From: Paracoccus sp. TOH
GTDB taxonomy: Bacteria > Pseudomonadota > Alphaproteobacteria > Rhodobacterales > Rhodobacteraceae
Direction: 5' to 3'
NCBI RefSeq assembly: GCF_030388245.1
Contig: NZ_CP098360.1
Coordinates: 1,200,501 to 1,264,500, forward strand
Length of the DNA: 64,000 bases
Numbering within the stretch: the stretch's first letter is position 1; each line of letters begins with the position of its first letter. The notes beneath the pieces are model-generated. The model saw nothing but the letters and a program-made list of their open reading frames with translations. It was not told where the DNA came from and made no database searches. A program made the translations under genes and the position numbers. Positions 8,218-17,167 of the stretch are shown here, piece after piece.

Positions 8218-8244
8218 AAACCCCGGAGCCTGGCTCCGGGGTTT
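8218..8244 (+). terminator. Rho-independent-like terminator after trcR
   Basis: AAACCCCGGAGC (8218-8229) pairs with GCTCCGGGGTTT (8233-8244) around a 3-nt loop, 7 nt past the trcR stop. The stem ends in T's but no long T-run follows. It sits between convergent trcR and gabD. Confidence 0.75.
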
Positions 8245-8257
8245 CTGCTTTGACCGG

Positions 8258-9730
8258 TCAGATCGACAGGCAGATGTATTTCATCTCCAGATAGTCCTCG
8301 ATGCCGTGGCGCGAGCCCTCGCGGCCCAGCCCCGACTGCTTGACGCCGCCGAAGGGCGCCACCTCGGTCGAGATGATGCCGGTGTTCACGCCGACGATGC
8401 CGTATTCCAGCGCCTCCTGCACGCGGGTGATGCGGCCGATGTCGCGGGCGTAGAAATAGGATGCGAGGCCGAAGATCGTGGCATTGGCGCGTTCCACGGC
8501 CTCCTCTTCGGTCTCGAACCTGAACAGCGGCGCCAGCGGACCGAAGGTCTCCTCGGTCGCCACCTTCATCTTGTCGGTGATGCCGGTGACCACGGTCGGG
8601 TCGAAGAACAGCCCGTCGCGCGGCTTGCCGCCGGTGACCACGGTGGCGCCGCCCGCGACGGCGTCCTGGATGTGTTCCCGGACCTTCTCGACCGCGTCCT
8701 GGTTGATCAGCGGGCCGGTGGTCACGCCTTCGTCGAGCCCATCGCCGACGCGCAGCTTGTCCACCGCCGCCGCCAGCCGCTTCGCGAATTCGTCATAGAC
8801 GCCGGACTGGACATAGATGCGGTTGGCGCAGACGCAGGTCTGGCCGTTGTTGCGGAATTTCGAGGCCATGGCGCCCTCGACCGCCGCATCCAGATCGGCA
8901 TCGTCGAAGACGATGAACGGCGCGTTGCCGCCCAGCTCCATCGAGCATTTCAGCACCTGGTCGGCGGCCTGGCGCAACAGGATGCGCCCGACCTCGGTCG
9001 AGCCGGTGAAGGTCAGCTTGCGGATCAGCGGATTCTCGCAGAACTCCTTGCCGATGTCCGAGGATCGTGACGAGGTCACGATGCTGAACAGCCCCTTGGG
9101 CACGCCCGCGCGCTCGGCCAGCACCGCCAGCGCCAGGGCCGAAAGCGGCGTTTCGGCGGCGGGTCGGCCGACGAAGCCGCAGCCCGCTGCCAGCGCCGGG
9201 CCGCATTTGCGGGTAATCATGGCGTTCGGGAAGTTCCAGGGCGTGATCGAGCCGACCACGCCGATCGGCTGGCGGATCACCGTCAGGCGCTTGTCGGGCT
9301 GGTGGCCGGGGATGGTCTCGCCATAGATGCGCTTGGCTTCCTCGCCGAACCATTCGATGAAGCTGGCGCCATAGGCGATCTCGCCCTTGGCCTCGGGCAG
9401 CGGCTTGCCCTGTTCGGCGGTCAGGATGCGGCCCAGGTCGTCCTGGTTCTCCATCATCAGGTCGAACCATTTGCGCAGGATCTGGGCGCGTTCCTTGGCG
9501 GTGCGGGCGGCCCAATGCTTCATCGCTTGGGCCGCGGCGGCGATGGCGCGGGCGACCTCGCTGCGCGACAGGTCCGCCACGTCGGCGATCACGTCGCCGC
9601 GGGCCGGGTTCACCACCGCAAAGGTCTTGCCGTCGTCGGCATTCACCCATTCGCCGGCGACATAGGCGCGGGTCTCCAGCAGCGAGGGGTCTTTCAGCAG
9701 CGTCTTCAGGTCGGTTGCAGGCTTGTTCAT
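8258..9730 (-). CDS. gabD: Succinate-semialdehyde dehydrogenase (NAD(P)+)
   Basis: Oxidises succinate semialdehyde to succinate, the last step of GABA degradation into the TCA cycle. The 490-residue aldehyde dehydrogenase has the general-base Glu265 in MELGGNAPF and the nucleophile Cys299 in NNGQTCVCANR, matching GabD (E. coli about 482 residues). The C-terminal PFGGVKQSGLGREGS motif is also typical of GabD. A GGAAGGAG ribosome binding site precedes the ATG. Its usual partner gabT is not adjacent but lies at 45.2 kb in this window. Related dehydrogenases (glutarate semialdehyde) cannot be excluded. Confidence 0.9.
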   Translation of the reverse strand: MNKPATDLKTLLKDPSLLETRAYVAGEWVNADDGKTFAVVNPARGDVIADVADLSRSEVARAIAAAAQAMKHWAARTAKERAQILRKWFDLMMENQDDLGRILTAEQGKPLPEAKGEIAYGASFIEWFGEEAKRIYGETIPGHQPDKRLTVIRQPIGVVGSITPWNFPNAMITRKCGPALAAGCGFVGRPAAETPLSALALAVLAERAGVPKGLFSIVTSSRSSDIGKEFCENPLIRKLTFTGSTEVGRILLRQAADQVLKCSMELGGNAPFIVFDDADLDAAVEGAMASKFRNNGQTCVCANRIYVQSGVYDEFAKRLAAAVDKLRVGDGLDEGVTTGPLINQDAVEKVREHIQDAVAGGATVVTGGKPRDGLFFDPTVVTGITDKMKVATEETFGPLAPLFRFETEEEAVERANATIFGLASYFYARDIGRITRVQEALEYGIVGVNTGIISTEVAPFGGVKQSGLGREGSRHGIEDYLEMKYICLSI

Positions 9731-9760
9731 GGCGGGGCTCCTTCCGATCGGTCGCGTGCA

Positions 9761-9791
9761 GGCTTGCGCTTTTGCCGGGGCAACGCAAGCC
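9761..9791. repeat. Stable hairpin in the gabD upstream region
   Basis: GGCTTGCG (9761-9768) pairs with CGCAAGCC (9784-9791); inside it TTGCC (9772-9776) pairs with GGCAA (9779-9783). It starts 31 bp upstream of the gabD ATG, so it could lie in the gabD 5' leader, in a plus-strand RNA, or act as a binding site. Confidence 0.5.
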
Positions 9792-9891
9792 GCAGCTTCC
9801 GCGCCCGCCGGTCGAGAAATCGTGATGAACCCGCGCGGGTTTTCCGGCGTTGCGCCTTATCGTCAGGTTTTCCCTCTTGGCGTGTGTGACT

Positions 9892-9925
9892 GGGACGGCG
9901 CCTCTCTCTCGCGCCGTCCCTTTTT
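9892..9925 (+). terminator. Intrinsic terminator with T5 tract
   Basis: GGGACGGCGC (9892-9901) and GCGCCGTCCC (9911-9920) form a perfect 10-bp stem around the pyrimidine loop CTCTCTCTC, followed directly by TTTTT (9921-9925). Polarity is plus strand. Confidence 0.8.
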
Positions 9926-9947
9926 CGGTCCTGTCCCGACAATCCCC

Positions 9948-10931
9948 TCAGCCCGCGCCCCAGCAGGGCTGCAGATCGCCCGGCCGCGGGCTGGCCGCAT
10001 GGACGCCGCGCGCGATGGCGCGGGCCAGCGTGCAGGCGGCGGCATGGCCCAGCTGGAAGGGCGTCAGCGCCGGATCGGGCAGGGGCTTGGCGCCGGTCGA
10101 GACGGCAAAGACCAGATCGCCGTCGAAAGGCGTATGGCTGGGCACGATGGCGCGGGCCATGCCGTCCTGCGCCGCGGTGGCCAGCCGCGTCAGCCCGGCC
10201 TTGTCCAGGGCCGCGTCGGTGGCGACGATGGCGATGGTCGTCGCCTCGCCCAGCCGTTTCGTCGGGACCGGCTCATGCGCGGCGGGGTAGGGGCCGGAAA
10301 GGCCCAGCCCGCCGAATTCGCCGCCAAGCTCCCAGGGCGCGGCCCAGAATTGCCGGGACTCGCCCGCCGTCACCGATCCCAGCGCGTTCACCACCACCAG
10401 CGCCCCCAGGGTGATGCCGCTGTCGAGCAGCGTCGAGGCCGAACCCAGCCCGCCCTTCCAGCGCTGCGTCATCGCGCCGGTGCCGGCCCCCTCGCTGCCA
10501 AGCGCGAACTCCGCCGCTGCGGCTTCCAGCGCCGCGCGGCCAAGCGCCGGATAAGGATTGGCGGCCCAATCCTTGTCGCCGCCGTTCAGCAGGTCGAAGA
10601 CGATGGCGCCGGGCACGATGGGCACGCGCACCGGGCCGACCTGAAAGCCCCGGGCCATCGCGCGCAACCCGTCCGCGACGCCGTCGCAGGCGGCAAGCCC
10701 GAAGGCCGAGCCGCCCGACAGCACCAGCGTGTCCACGCCCTGCACCAGCTTGTCGGGGGCCAGCAATTCGGTCTCGCGCGTGCCGGGCGCGCCGCCCATG
10801 ACATTGAAGCCGCAGGCGAAGGGTGCCCCGGCCAGCAGCACCGTCGTGCCCGAGCGCAGCGCGTCGTCGCGGGCATTGCCGACCCGCAGGCCCGAAACAT
10901 CGGTGATCAGGTTTCGCGGTCCGGGACGCAT
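9948..10931 (-). CDS. P1 family (S58, DmpA-type) peptidase
   Basis: A 327-residue member of the Ntn-hydrolase-like P1/S58 family, which includes D-aminopeptidase DmpA and beta-aminopeptidases; these enzymes self-cleave to expose an N-terminal nucleophile. The N-terminus MRPGPRNLITDVSGLRVGNA is the family's typical opening, which is why I start at 10931 rather than 20 codons upstream. The glycine-rich segment TLVLSGGSAFGLAACDG is at about residue 80-96, and the VVNALGSVT motif holds the predicted nucleophile Ser186. There is no signal peptide, so it is probably cytoplasmic. Substrate is unknown. It is divergent from msrA. Confidence 0.87.
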   Translation of the reverse strand: MRPGPRNLITDVSGLRVGNARDDALRSGTTVLLAGAPFACGFNVMGGAPGTRETELLAPDKLVQGVDTLVLSGGSAFGLAACDGVADGLRAMARGFQVGPVRVPIVPGAIVFDLLNGGDKDWAANPYPALGRAALEAAAAEFALGSEGAGTGAMTQRWKGGLGSASTLLDSGITLGALVVVNALGSVTAGESRQFWAAPWELGGEFGGLGLSGPYPAAHEPVPTKRLGEATTIAIVATDAALDKAGLTRLATAAQDGMARAIVPSHTPFDGDLVFAVSTGAKPLPDPALTPFQLGHAAACTLARAIARGVHAASPRPGDLQPCWGAG

Positions 10932-11070
10932 CGGGGCCTCATGCAAGCGGGGTCGGTCCGCAGTCTGCACGACGCGCCCCGCCCGCCGCAACCCGCGCCG
11001 GCACTCCGACGTTGCAGGACAGGGCCGCCGCGCCTACCTAAGGCGGCAGGACATGCGAAAGGACGCAACC

Positions 11071-11655
11071 ATGAATGCCCCCATCCACAGGATCTTCGGC
11101 CGCCCGCTGGATGCCGAAATACCGAAAGGCTACGATCAGGCGATCTTCGGCATGGGCTGTTACTGGGGCGTCGAGCGGCTGTTCTGGCAACAGGAGGGCG
11201 TCTGGCTGACCGAGGTCGGCTTTGCCGGCGGCACCGCCGAGAATCCCAGCTACAAGCAGGTCTGCGCCGGCGGCACCGGCCATGCCGAGGTGGTGCGCGT
11301 GGTCTATGACAGCTCGCGCGTCAGCTATGAACGGCTGCTGCAGATCTTCTGGGAAAACCACGACCCGACCCAGGGCAACCGCCAGGGCAACGATGTCGGT
11401 TCGCAATACCGCTCGCTGATCATGGTGTTCAACGACAGCCAGAAGGCAGCGGCAGAGCTCTCCAAGGCCGATTACGGCAACCGGCTGGCGGTGCAGGGCT
11501 ATTCCGACATCACCACGCAGATCCTTCCCGCCGGGCCGTTCTGGCGGGCCGAGGATGATCACCAGCAATATCTCGACCGATATCCCGATGGCTATTGCGG
11601 CTTGCGCGGCACGGGTGTCAAAGCACCCCTGACCGACATAGCCGAGGGATACTGA
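11071..11655 (+). CDS. msrA: Peptide-methionine (S)-S-oxide reductase MsrA
   Basis: Repairs methionine S-sulfoxide in proteins using thioredoxin. The 194-residue protein has the active site GMGCYWGVE (catalytic Cys30; the family usually has GCFWG) and conserved GGTGHAEVV and HDPTQGNRQGND motifs. A distal Cys176 (GYCGLRG) is a candidate resolving residue. I chose ATG 11071, 7 nt after AAAGGA; an in-frame ATG at 11053 is possible. The stop is immediately followed by the prmA ATG with no gap, so the two are probably cotranscribed. Confidence 0.95.
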   Translation: MNAPIHRIFGRPLDAEIPKGYDQAIFGMGCYWGVERLFWQQEGVWLTEVGFAGGTAENPSYKQVCAGGTGHAEVVRVVYDSSRVSYERLLQIFWENHDPTQGNRQGNDVGSQYRSLIMVFNDSQKAAAELSKADYGNRLAVQGYSDITTQILPAGPFWRAEDDHQQYLDRYPDGYCGLRGTGVKAPLTDIAEGY

Positions 11656-12525
11656 ATGCCGACCTGGACCGCGCTGACCCACACCACCGGCCGCGAGGCG
11701 GCCGAGGCGCTTGCCGAGGCGGGCGAGGATCTGACCCCCGAGCCCGTCGGCACCGGCGTCTTCGAGATCGAGGACGGCTCGAACCGCTGGGAGGTGGGGC
11801 TTTACTTCACCGAGGCCCCCGACGATCTGGGGCTGACGCTGCTGGCCGCCGCCTGGGGCGCCGAACCCTTCGCGGTGTCGGAACTGCCCGAGGTGGATTG
11901 GGTGGCCCATGTCCGGCGCGAGCTCTCGCCGGTCGAGGCCGGGCGCTTCTTCGTCCATGGCGGCCATGACGCCGACAAAGTGCCCGCAGGGGCCGAGGCG
12001 CTGCTGATCGAAGCGGCCATGGCCTTCGGAACCGGCCATCACGCCACGACCAAGGGCTGCCTGCTGGCGCTGGACCGGATGATCGCCGAGGGCGCCGGGC
12101 CGCAGCGCATCGTCGATATCGGCTGCGGCACCGCGGTCCTGGCCATGGCGGCGGCGCGGTCCTTCCCGGTGATCGTGCTGGCCGGCGACATCGACCCGCA
12201 GGCGGTGGACGTGGCGCGCGCCAATGTCATCGCCAACGGGCTGGATGGCCGCGTCGAATGCGTCGAGGCGGTGGGCTTCGACCACCCGCTGATCGAGAAC
12301 GCGGCGCCCTTCGACCTGGTCTTCGCCAATATCCTGAAGCAGCCGCTGATCGACCTGGTGCCGGACATGGCGCGCTATGTCGCGCCGGGCGGCAGGGCGA
12401 TCCTGTCGGGCATCCTGGTCACCCAGGCGGATGAGGTGATCGCGGCCTATGCGGCGGGCGGGCTGGCGCTGGAACGGCGCGACGATTTCGGCGAATGGTC
12501 CACCCTGGTCGTCAGGCGCGGCTGA
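11656..12525 (+). CDS. prmA: Ribosomal protein L11 methyltransferase-like protein PrmA
   Basis: SAM-dependent methyltransferase that trimethylates ribosomal protein L11. The 289-residue protein has an N-terminal L11-recognition-type domain and a C-terminal Rossmann methyltransferase: AFGTGHHATT at about 125-134, the SAM-binding motif DIGCGTAVLAMA from Asp154, acidic residue GDID at the end of strand 2, and the NILKQPL motif (NxLxxPL) at about 218. All match PrmA. It starts at the base after the msrA stop. A GC hairpin follows at 12556-12574. Confidence 0.93.
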   Translation: MPTWTALTHTTGREAAEALAEAGEDLTPEPVGTGVFEIEDGSNRWEVGLYFTEAPDDLGLTLLAAAWGAEPFAVSELPEVDWVAHVRRELSPVEAGRFFVHGGHDADKVPAGAEALLIEAAMAFGTGHHATTKGCLLALDRMIAEGAGPQRIVDIGCGTAVLAMAAARSFPVIVLAGDIDPQAVDVARANVIANGLDGRVECVEAVGFDHPLIENAAPFDLVFANILKQPLIDLVPDMARYVAPGGRAILSGILVTQADEVIAAYAAGGLALERRDDFGEWSTLVVRRG

Positions 12526-12555
12526 TCGCCGAAGGCACCCGTGGAAAATACTGAA

Positions 12556-12574
12556 GGCGGCCTTGCGGGCCGCC
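12556..12574 (+). terminator. Hairpin downstream of prmA
   Basis: GGCGGCC (12556-12562) pairs with GGCCGCC (12568-12574) across a 5-nt loop, 31 nt past the prmA stop; only short T stretches follow. Confidence 0.5.
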
Positions 12575-12653
12575 TGGTCGTCTTGCCCATCCGGGCCGGG
12601 AAAAGGTCTGCCGCGAGGTTCCGCGCAGCCGTTTTCGCGTCTTCAACCGCTGC

Positions 12654-12848
12654 TTAGCGGGCGCGCGCAATCCGTTCGATATCGCCGCGGCACAGACCGA
12701 TATCGTCCAGCTCGCGATCCGAAAGACGGCTCAGCGCGTTCTTCGTCACCCGCGCATCGTTCCAGGCCGACAGCGTCGCCCAGATTTTCGAGCCAATACC
12801 GAAAGAGCCCGCCCCGCCATGGATGCGGTTCGTGTCAATCGCCGACAT
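12654..12848 (-). CDS. DUF1127 (YjiS-like) small protein
   Basis: A 64-residue protein ending in the arginine-rich DUF1127 motif: LSRLSDRELDDIGLCRGDIE near residues 40-59. These very small proteins are abundant in alphaproteobacteria; some bind RNA or influence phosphate and stress physiology, but no general biochemical role is established. It stands alone, with an unusually long 238-bp upstream gap to rsmE that is relatively AT-rich (13 kb region) and may hold its promoter. The function here is not known. Confidence 0.88.
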   Translation of the reverse strand: MSAIDTNRIHGGAGSFGIGSKIWATLSAWNDARVTKNALSRLSDRELDDIGLCRGDIERIARAR

Positions 12849-13086
12849 AGTTTTTCACCTTGAGATCATTGCCCGCTCATCGGGCGCTTCGTTGATGCAC
12901 AGCATATAGGCCGGGCAGTTTGCGAAAACCACGGACAAACCGGCATCTCTGCCATGCAGCACACGCATAAGGCGCCGAAATTCTTAACTTTTTGCGAAAC
13001 GGGGCCTTAACCGATGCTGCACCGCAAAATTCTCCCGCCTCTGGCCGGTTTTGTGCGGAAAGATTGCGCGATTCAGCCCTGATCGT

Positions 13087-13806
13087 TCAGCGCCAATCGC
13101 CCAGGGCCGCCTGCCACAGGGCCAGTGACGCCACGGCAGCCGTGTCGGCGCGCAGGATTCGCGGCCCCAGCCCGATGCGGGTGACGCAATCCATGGCCGA
13201 AAGCCGCTTGCGTTCCGATTCGGACCAGCCGCCCTCGGGGCCGATCAGAATCGCCCAGCGGCCGCGCGGCAGGCCGGACAGCACCTGCGCCGGCCCGGCC
13301 AGCGCCTCGTCCGCCCAGAGGATGCGCCGCCCGGCATCCCAGCCATCCAGCAGCCGGGCCAGCGGCACCAGCCCGCCGACCTCGGGGACGAAGGTGCCGC
13401 CGCATTGCTCGGCCGCCTCGACGGCATGGGCCTGCAGGCGGTCCTGGCGGATGCGTTCGGAATTGGTGTGGTCGGTCTGCACCGGCAGGATGCGGGCGGC
13501 GCCCATCTCGGCAGCCTTTTCCACGATGAAATCGGTGCGCGCCTTCTTAATCGGCGCGAAGACCAGCCACAGGTCCGGCGGGTCCAACTGCGGCGCCGTC
13601 TGCCGCAGCGCCGCCAGCGCGCCGCCCCGCTTGGCGATGCGTTCGATCCGCGCCAGCCACTCGCCGTCGCGGCCGTTGAAGACCAGGATCTCGTCCCCAG
13701 GACCCTGCCGCATGACCGAGGTCAGGTAATGCGCCTGGTCGGGATTCAGCTCGACGCCTTGTCCCTCGGCCAGCGGGTGATCTATGAACAGTCTGATTTT
13801 CGCCAT
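13087..13806 (-). CDS. rsmE: 16S rRNA (uracil-1498-N3)-methyltransferase RsmE
   Basis: Methylates U1498 in helix 44 of 16S rRNA. The 239-residue protein has the N-terminal PUA-like domain (MAKIRLFIDHPLAEGQ...) and a C-terminal SPOUT knot: LIGPEGGWSESE at about 187-198 and LGPRILRADTAAVASLAL near the C-terminus, both diagnostic for RsmE. The start is divergent from ubiA, and the two starts are only 16 bp apart, so both promoters must lie inside the neighbouring coding sequences or overlap. Confidence 0.95.
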   Translation of the reverse strand: MAKIRLFIDHPLAEGQGVELNPDQAHYLTSVMRQGPGDEILVFNGRDGEWLARIERIAKRGGALAALRQTAPQLDPPDLWLVFAPIKKARTDFIVEKAAEMGAARILPVQTDHTNSERIRQDRLQAHAVEAAEQCGGTFVPEVGGLVPLARLLDGWDAGRRILWADEALAGPAQVLSGLPRGRWAILIGPEGGWSESERKRLSAMDCVTRIGLGPRILRADTAAVASLALWQAALGDWR

Positions 13807-13822
13807 GATGGGGCGCAGCCTA

Positions 13823-14794
13823 ATGCAGACCGACCGTCAGACGCCAGAGGGGCCGACGCCAGAGGGCCAAAGCACCGTCGCCGATGCGCCGCCCGACAAC
13901 TGGGTGGACCGCCACGCGCCGCCGGACTGGCGGCCGTGGCTGCGTCTGTCCCGCGCCGACCGGCCGATCGGCACCTGGCTTTTGCTGCTGCCCTGCTGGT
14001 GGGGCATCGGGCTGGCGATGATCGCCGACCGGCCGGAATGGCGTGACCTGTGGATCGCGGTGGCCTGCGGCGTGGGCGCGATGCTGATGCGCGGCGCCGG
14101 CTGCACCTGGAACGACATCACCGACCGCGACATCGACGACAAGGTGGCGCGCACCCGCTCGCGCCCCATCCCCTCGGGGCAGGTGACGGTCCGGGGCGCG
14201 CTGGTCTGGCTGGCGGCGCAGGCGCTGGCCGGTTTCGCCATCCTGCTGACGCTGGGCGGCGCGGCCATCGCGCTGGGCGTGGCCTCGCTGGCGCTGGTGG
14301 CGATCTATCCCTTCGCCAAGCGTTTCACCTGGTGGCCGCAGGTCTTCCTGGGGCTGGCCTTCAACTGGGGCGTGTTGCTGGCCTGGGCGGCGCATACCGG
14401 CAATCTGGCGCCGGCGCCGGTGCTGGCCTATCTGTCGGGCATCGCCTGGACGGTCTTCTACGACACCATCTATGCCCATCAGGATGCCGAGGACGACGCG
14501 CTGATCGGCGTCAAGTCGACCGCCCGGCTGTTCGGCCGCGACACCCCGCGCTGGCTGGCGGGCTTCGGCACCGCCTCGGTGCTGCTGCTGGGCCTGGCGG
14601 TGATGGCGGCGGCGCCCGAGGGGCTGGGGCTGACGCTGGGCCTGCTGGGCGTCGTCGGGTTTGCCGCGCATCTGGCCTGGCAGCTCCGGCGCTTTGACAT
14701 GACCGACGGCATCGGCTGTCTGCGGCTGTTTCGCAGCAACCGCGACGCCGGGCTGGTGGTTGCGCTGTTTCTTGCCTTGGCCGGTCTGGTCTGA
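13823..14794 (+). CDS. ubiA: 4-hydroxybenzoate polyprenyltransferase UbiA
   Basis: Attaches the polyprenyl tail to 4-hydroxybenzoate in ubiquinone biosynthesis, in the inner membrane. The 323-residue protein contains both Asp-rich Mg/prenyl-diphosphate motifs: NDITDRDIDDKVARTRSRP from Asn97, and YDTIYAHQDAEDD from about residue 213. The rest is eight or nine hydrophobic helices. The N-terminal 35 residues are a polar Pro/Thr/Gln-rich extension. I start at ATG 13823; an upstream in-frame ATG at 13784 would overlap the rsmE coding sequence. Confidence 0.95.
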   Translation: MQTDRQTPEGPTPEGQSTVADAPPDNWVDRHAPPDWRPWLRLSRADRPIGTWLLLLPCWWGIGLAMIADRPEWRDLWIAVACGVGAMLMRGAGCTWNDITDRDIDDKVARTRSRPIPSGQVTVRGALVWLAAQALAGFAILLTLGGAAIALGVASLALVAIYPFAKRFTWWPQVFLGLAFNWGVLLAWAAHTGNLAPAPVLAYLSGIAWTVFYDTIYAHQDAEDDALIGVKSTARLFGRDTPRWLAGFGTASVLLLGLAVMAAAPEGLGLTLGLLGVVGFAAHLAWQLRRFDMTDGIGCLRLFRSNRDAGLVVALFLALAGLV

Positions 14795-14804
14795 TTGCGA
14801 AAAT

Positions 14805-14829
14805 CCGCCGCAGGCATTACATGCGGCGG
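14805..14829 (+). terminator. Hairpin between ubiA and the OmpA-family gene
   Basis: CCGCCGCA (14805-14812) and TGCGGCGG (14822-14829) form a perfect 8-bp stem with a 9-nt loop, 10 nt after the ubiA stop. No T-run; it may be a terminator or attenuator. Confidence 0.5.
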
Positions 14830-14856
14830 GTCGGAAACAGCCCGAAGGGCCCCCTG

Positions 14857-17136
14857 ATGGCCAATCCCCAGCGATCCGCACGGCGTCCCGCGCGTCGGGT
14901 TTCCCTTGTTGCAGCCAGCCTGATCGCCCTTGTCGTGGCCGGCGGCCTGTCCCTGTGGGGCGCCACCGCCGCCGCCGATTTCGTCGAGAGCCGGGCCGAC
15001 CGGGACGTCTCGGCGGCGCTGGCCGATTACGACTGGGTGACGGTGCGGACGGACGGGCTGCAGGTGCAGCTGGGCGGCATCGCCCCGGACGAGGTGCAGC
15101 GCTTCCGCGCCCGTGCCCGGGCCGAATCGGTGGTCGGCGCCGGCCGGGTCGTGGACGAGATGCAGGTGGCGGCGGCGGCCGCGCTCGCCACCCCGGCCTT
15201 CGAGGTCGAATTGCTGCGCAACGACCAGGGGATCTCGATCATCGGCCTGGTCCCGACAAGCCTGGACCGGACAGCGCTGGTCGAGAGGCTGAAGCGCCAG
15301 ACCGGCGTGGCCCAGGTCTCGGACCTGATGGAGACCGCCGATTACCCCGTGCCCGAGGGTTGGGAGGATGCCTTCGCCTTCGGTCTCAGGGCCGCGCAAC
15401 TGGCCGAGCGGGCCAAGGTTTCGGTCGCGGAGGGCGAGGTCTCGGTCCGGGCCGTCACCGACAATCCGCGCGAGAAGCTGGCGCTGGAGGCGGCGCTGAA
15501 ACGCGCCAAGCCGGCGGGCGTGACGTTGAAGACCGACATCACCGCACCGCGGCCGGTGATCGCGCCCTTTACCCTGCGCTTCGTCAAGGATGCGACCGGC
15601 ACGCGCTTCGACGCCTGCGCCGCCGATACCGACAGCGCCCGTGACCGCATCCTTGCCGCCGGGCGCGAGGCCGGCGTGCCGGGCGAGCCGCAATGCACGC
15701 TGGGGCTTGGCGCGCCCTCGCCGCGCTGGGCGGATGCCGCCGTGCCCGCGATCCGCGCCGTCGAGGCGCTGGGGGCGGGTTCGGTCACCATCTCGGACAC
15801 GGACGTGGCGCTGTTCGCGCCGGCCGATGTCGCGGCCGCGCGCTTCGACGAGGCGGCGGGCCGGCTGGAATCGGCATTGCCGCCGGCCTTCAGCCTGACG
15901 GCGCAGCATGAAAAGGCCGACGACGCGGCCAAGGGTCCGGCCGAGTTCACCGCCGTCGTCGATCCGGGCGGCGTGTCGCTGCGCGGCCGGATCACCGACG
16001 ACCGGATGCGCGAGGCGGTGGAAAGCCTGGCCCGCGCGCGGTTCGGCCAGGTGGACAGCGCGCTGCGCAGCGACGATTCGGTCCCCGAGGGCTGGACGCT
16101 GCGCGCCATCGCCGCCATCGAGGCGGTCAGCGGGCTTGAACGCGGCACGGCGACCGTGACGCCCGACCTGGTGCGGATCAGCGGCGTCTCGGGCAGTCAG
16201 ACCGCCTCGGACACGGTGGCGGCGCGGCTTGCGCAGCGGCTGGGGGCCGGCGCGCGCTACGAGCTGGCGATCCGCTACGACCGGCGCATGGACCCGCTGC
16301 TGGGCCTGCCTTCGGGCATCGAATGCGTGGACAGGCTGAATGCGGCGATGCAGGAATCCGAGATCGGTTTCGAGCCGAACAAGTCGGTCATCGCCGGCGA
16401 TCCCGGCCCGACGCTGGCACGGCTGGCCGAAACCATGCAGCAATGTACGGATTTCCGCATCGAGATCGGCGGCCATACCGATTCGCAGGGCTCGGAAGGC
16501 TTCAACGCGGAACTCTCGCGCTCGCGGGCGCAGGCGGTGCTGACGGCCATGGCCGAAGCGGGCATCGTCACCGGGAACCTGACCGCCAAGGGCTATGGCG
16601 AAAGCCAGCCCATCGCCGAGAACGACACCGATGCCGGGCGCGAGGCCAACCGGCGGATCGAATTCACCCTGTTGGCCGACGAGCCGGTGGTGACCGAGGC
16701 GCCGGCCCCGGCCGCGCTGGTCAAGGGCGTGACCGACAGCCCCGAGGCGGTGGCGGCACGGGTGCAGGAGACGGCGCTGGTGGCGGCGACGGCCGCCATC
16801 GGGCCGGCGCTCGGCGTGCCGACCGATCCGCGGCTGGCGCTGAAGGCCGCCACCGAACCCGCGGCGCTGGCCATCGCCCCGGTCGAACCCAAGCAGGCCG
16901 GCACGCTGCCGCTCGAGGCGGCGGCGCTGCCCGACATGCTGGCGCGCGAGGCCGCCACGCGCCCGGCGGCGGGCCTGCTGCCGCAGACCGCACCGGTGGA
17001 TCCCGCGCTTGCGGCCACCCTGCCGGCGGCGGCGATGCTGGTCGAGGCCGCGACCGAAACCGCCACCTTGCCCGCCCGGGGCGCGGTGCAGCCGAACCGC
17101 CCGCTGCCGCGTCCCGAGACCGGCGCGGCGCCGTGA
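14857..17136 (+). CDS. Large envelope protein with BON-like repeats and C-terminal OmpA domain
   Basis: A 759-residue protein with a basic N-terminus, one hydrophobic segment (about residues 14-37, signal anchor or uncleaved signal), then a long periplasmic part with repeated alpha/beta units resembling BON domains (first at about 45-105), then an OmpA-like peptidoglycan-binding domain at about 500-610. The latter has GGHTDSQGS (G538-S546), SRSRAQAV and the ANRRIEFTLL ending. A low-complexity Ala/Pro/Glu tail of about 145 residues follows. The OmpA domain would tether it to peptidoglycan. No beta-barrel is apparent. A Rhodobacteraceae-type protein of unknown precise role, probably envelope stability. 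It is followed 31 nt later by a small membrane coiled-coil protein. Confidence 0.82.
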   Translation: MANPQRSARRPARRVSLVAASLIALVVAGGLSLWGATAAADFVESRADRDVSAALADYDWVTVRTDGLQVQLGGIAPDEVQRFRARARAESVVGAGRVVDEMQVAAAAALATPAFEVELLRNDQGISIIGLVPTSLDRTALVERLKRQTGVAQVSDLMETADYPVPEGWEDAFAFGLRAAQLAERAKVSVAEGEVSVRAVTDNPREKLALEAALKRAKPAGVTLKTDITAPRPVIAPFTLRFVKDATGTRFDACAADTDSARDRILAAGREAGVPGEPQCTLGLGAPSPRWADAAVPAIRAVEALGAGSVTISDTDVALFAPADVAAARFDEAAGRLESALPPAFSLTAQHEKADDAAKGPAEFTAVVDPGGVSLRGRITDDRMREAVESLARARFGQVDSALRSDDSVPEGWTLRAIAAIEAVSGLERGTATVTPDLVRISGVSGSQTASDTVAARLAQRLGAGARYELAIRYDRRMDPLLGLPSGIECVDRLNAAMQESEIGFEPNKSVIAGDPGPTLARLAETMQQCTDFRIEIGGHTDSQGSEGFNAELSRSRAQAVLTAMAEAGIVTGNLTAKGYGESQPIAENDTDAGREANRRIEFTLLADEPVVTEAPAPAALVKGVTDSPEAVAARVQETALVAATAAIGPALGVPTDPRLALKAATEPAALAIAPVEPKQAGTLPLEAAALPDMLAREAATRPAAGLLPQTAPVDPALAATLPAAAMLVEAATETATLPARGAVQPNRPLPRPETGAAP

Positions 17137-17167
17137 TCCGCAACCCCTTGCCCGTGAAGCCGCCCGC

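Larger units (their letters stand above)
9735..9925 (+). ncRNA. Candidate small RNA ending in an intrinsic terminator
   Basis: Both flanking genes (gabD and the P1 peptidase) are on the minus strand, yet this 217-bp gap contains a textbook plus-strand intrinsic terminator (9892-9925, with a T5 tract) and, upstream, a stable hairpin (9761-9791). No coding frame of note ends there on the plus strand. A plus-strand small RNA is the simplest reading; its 5' end is a guess. The alternative is that the terminator serves the minus-strand peptidase gene despite the A-run on that side. Confidence 0.35.
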
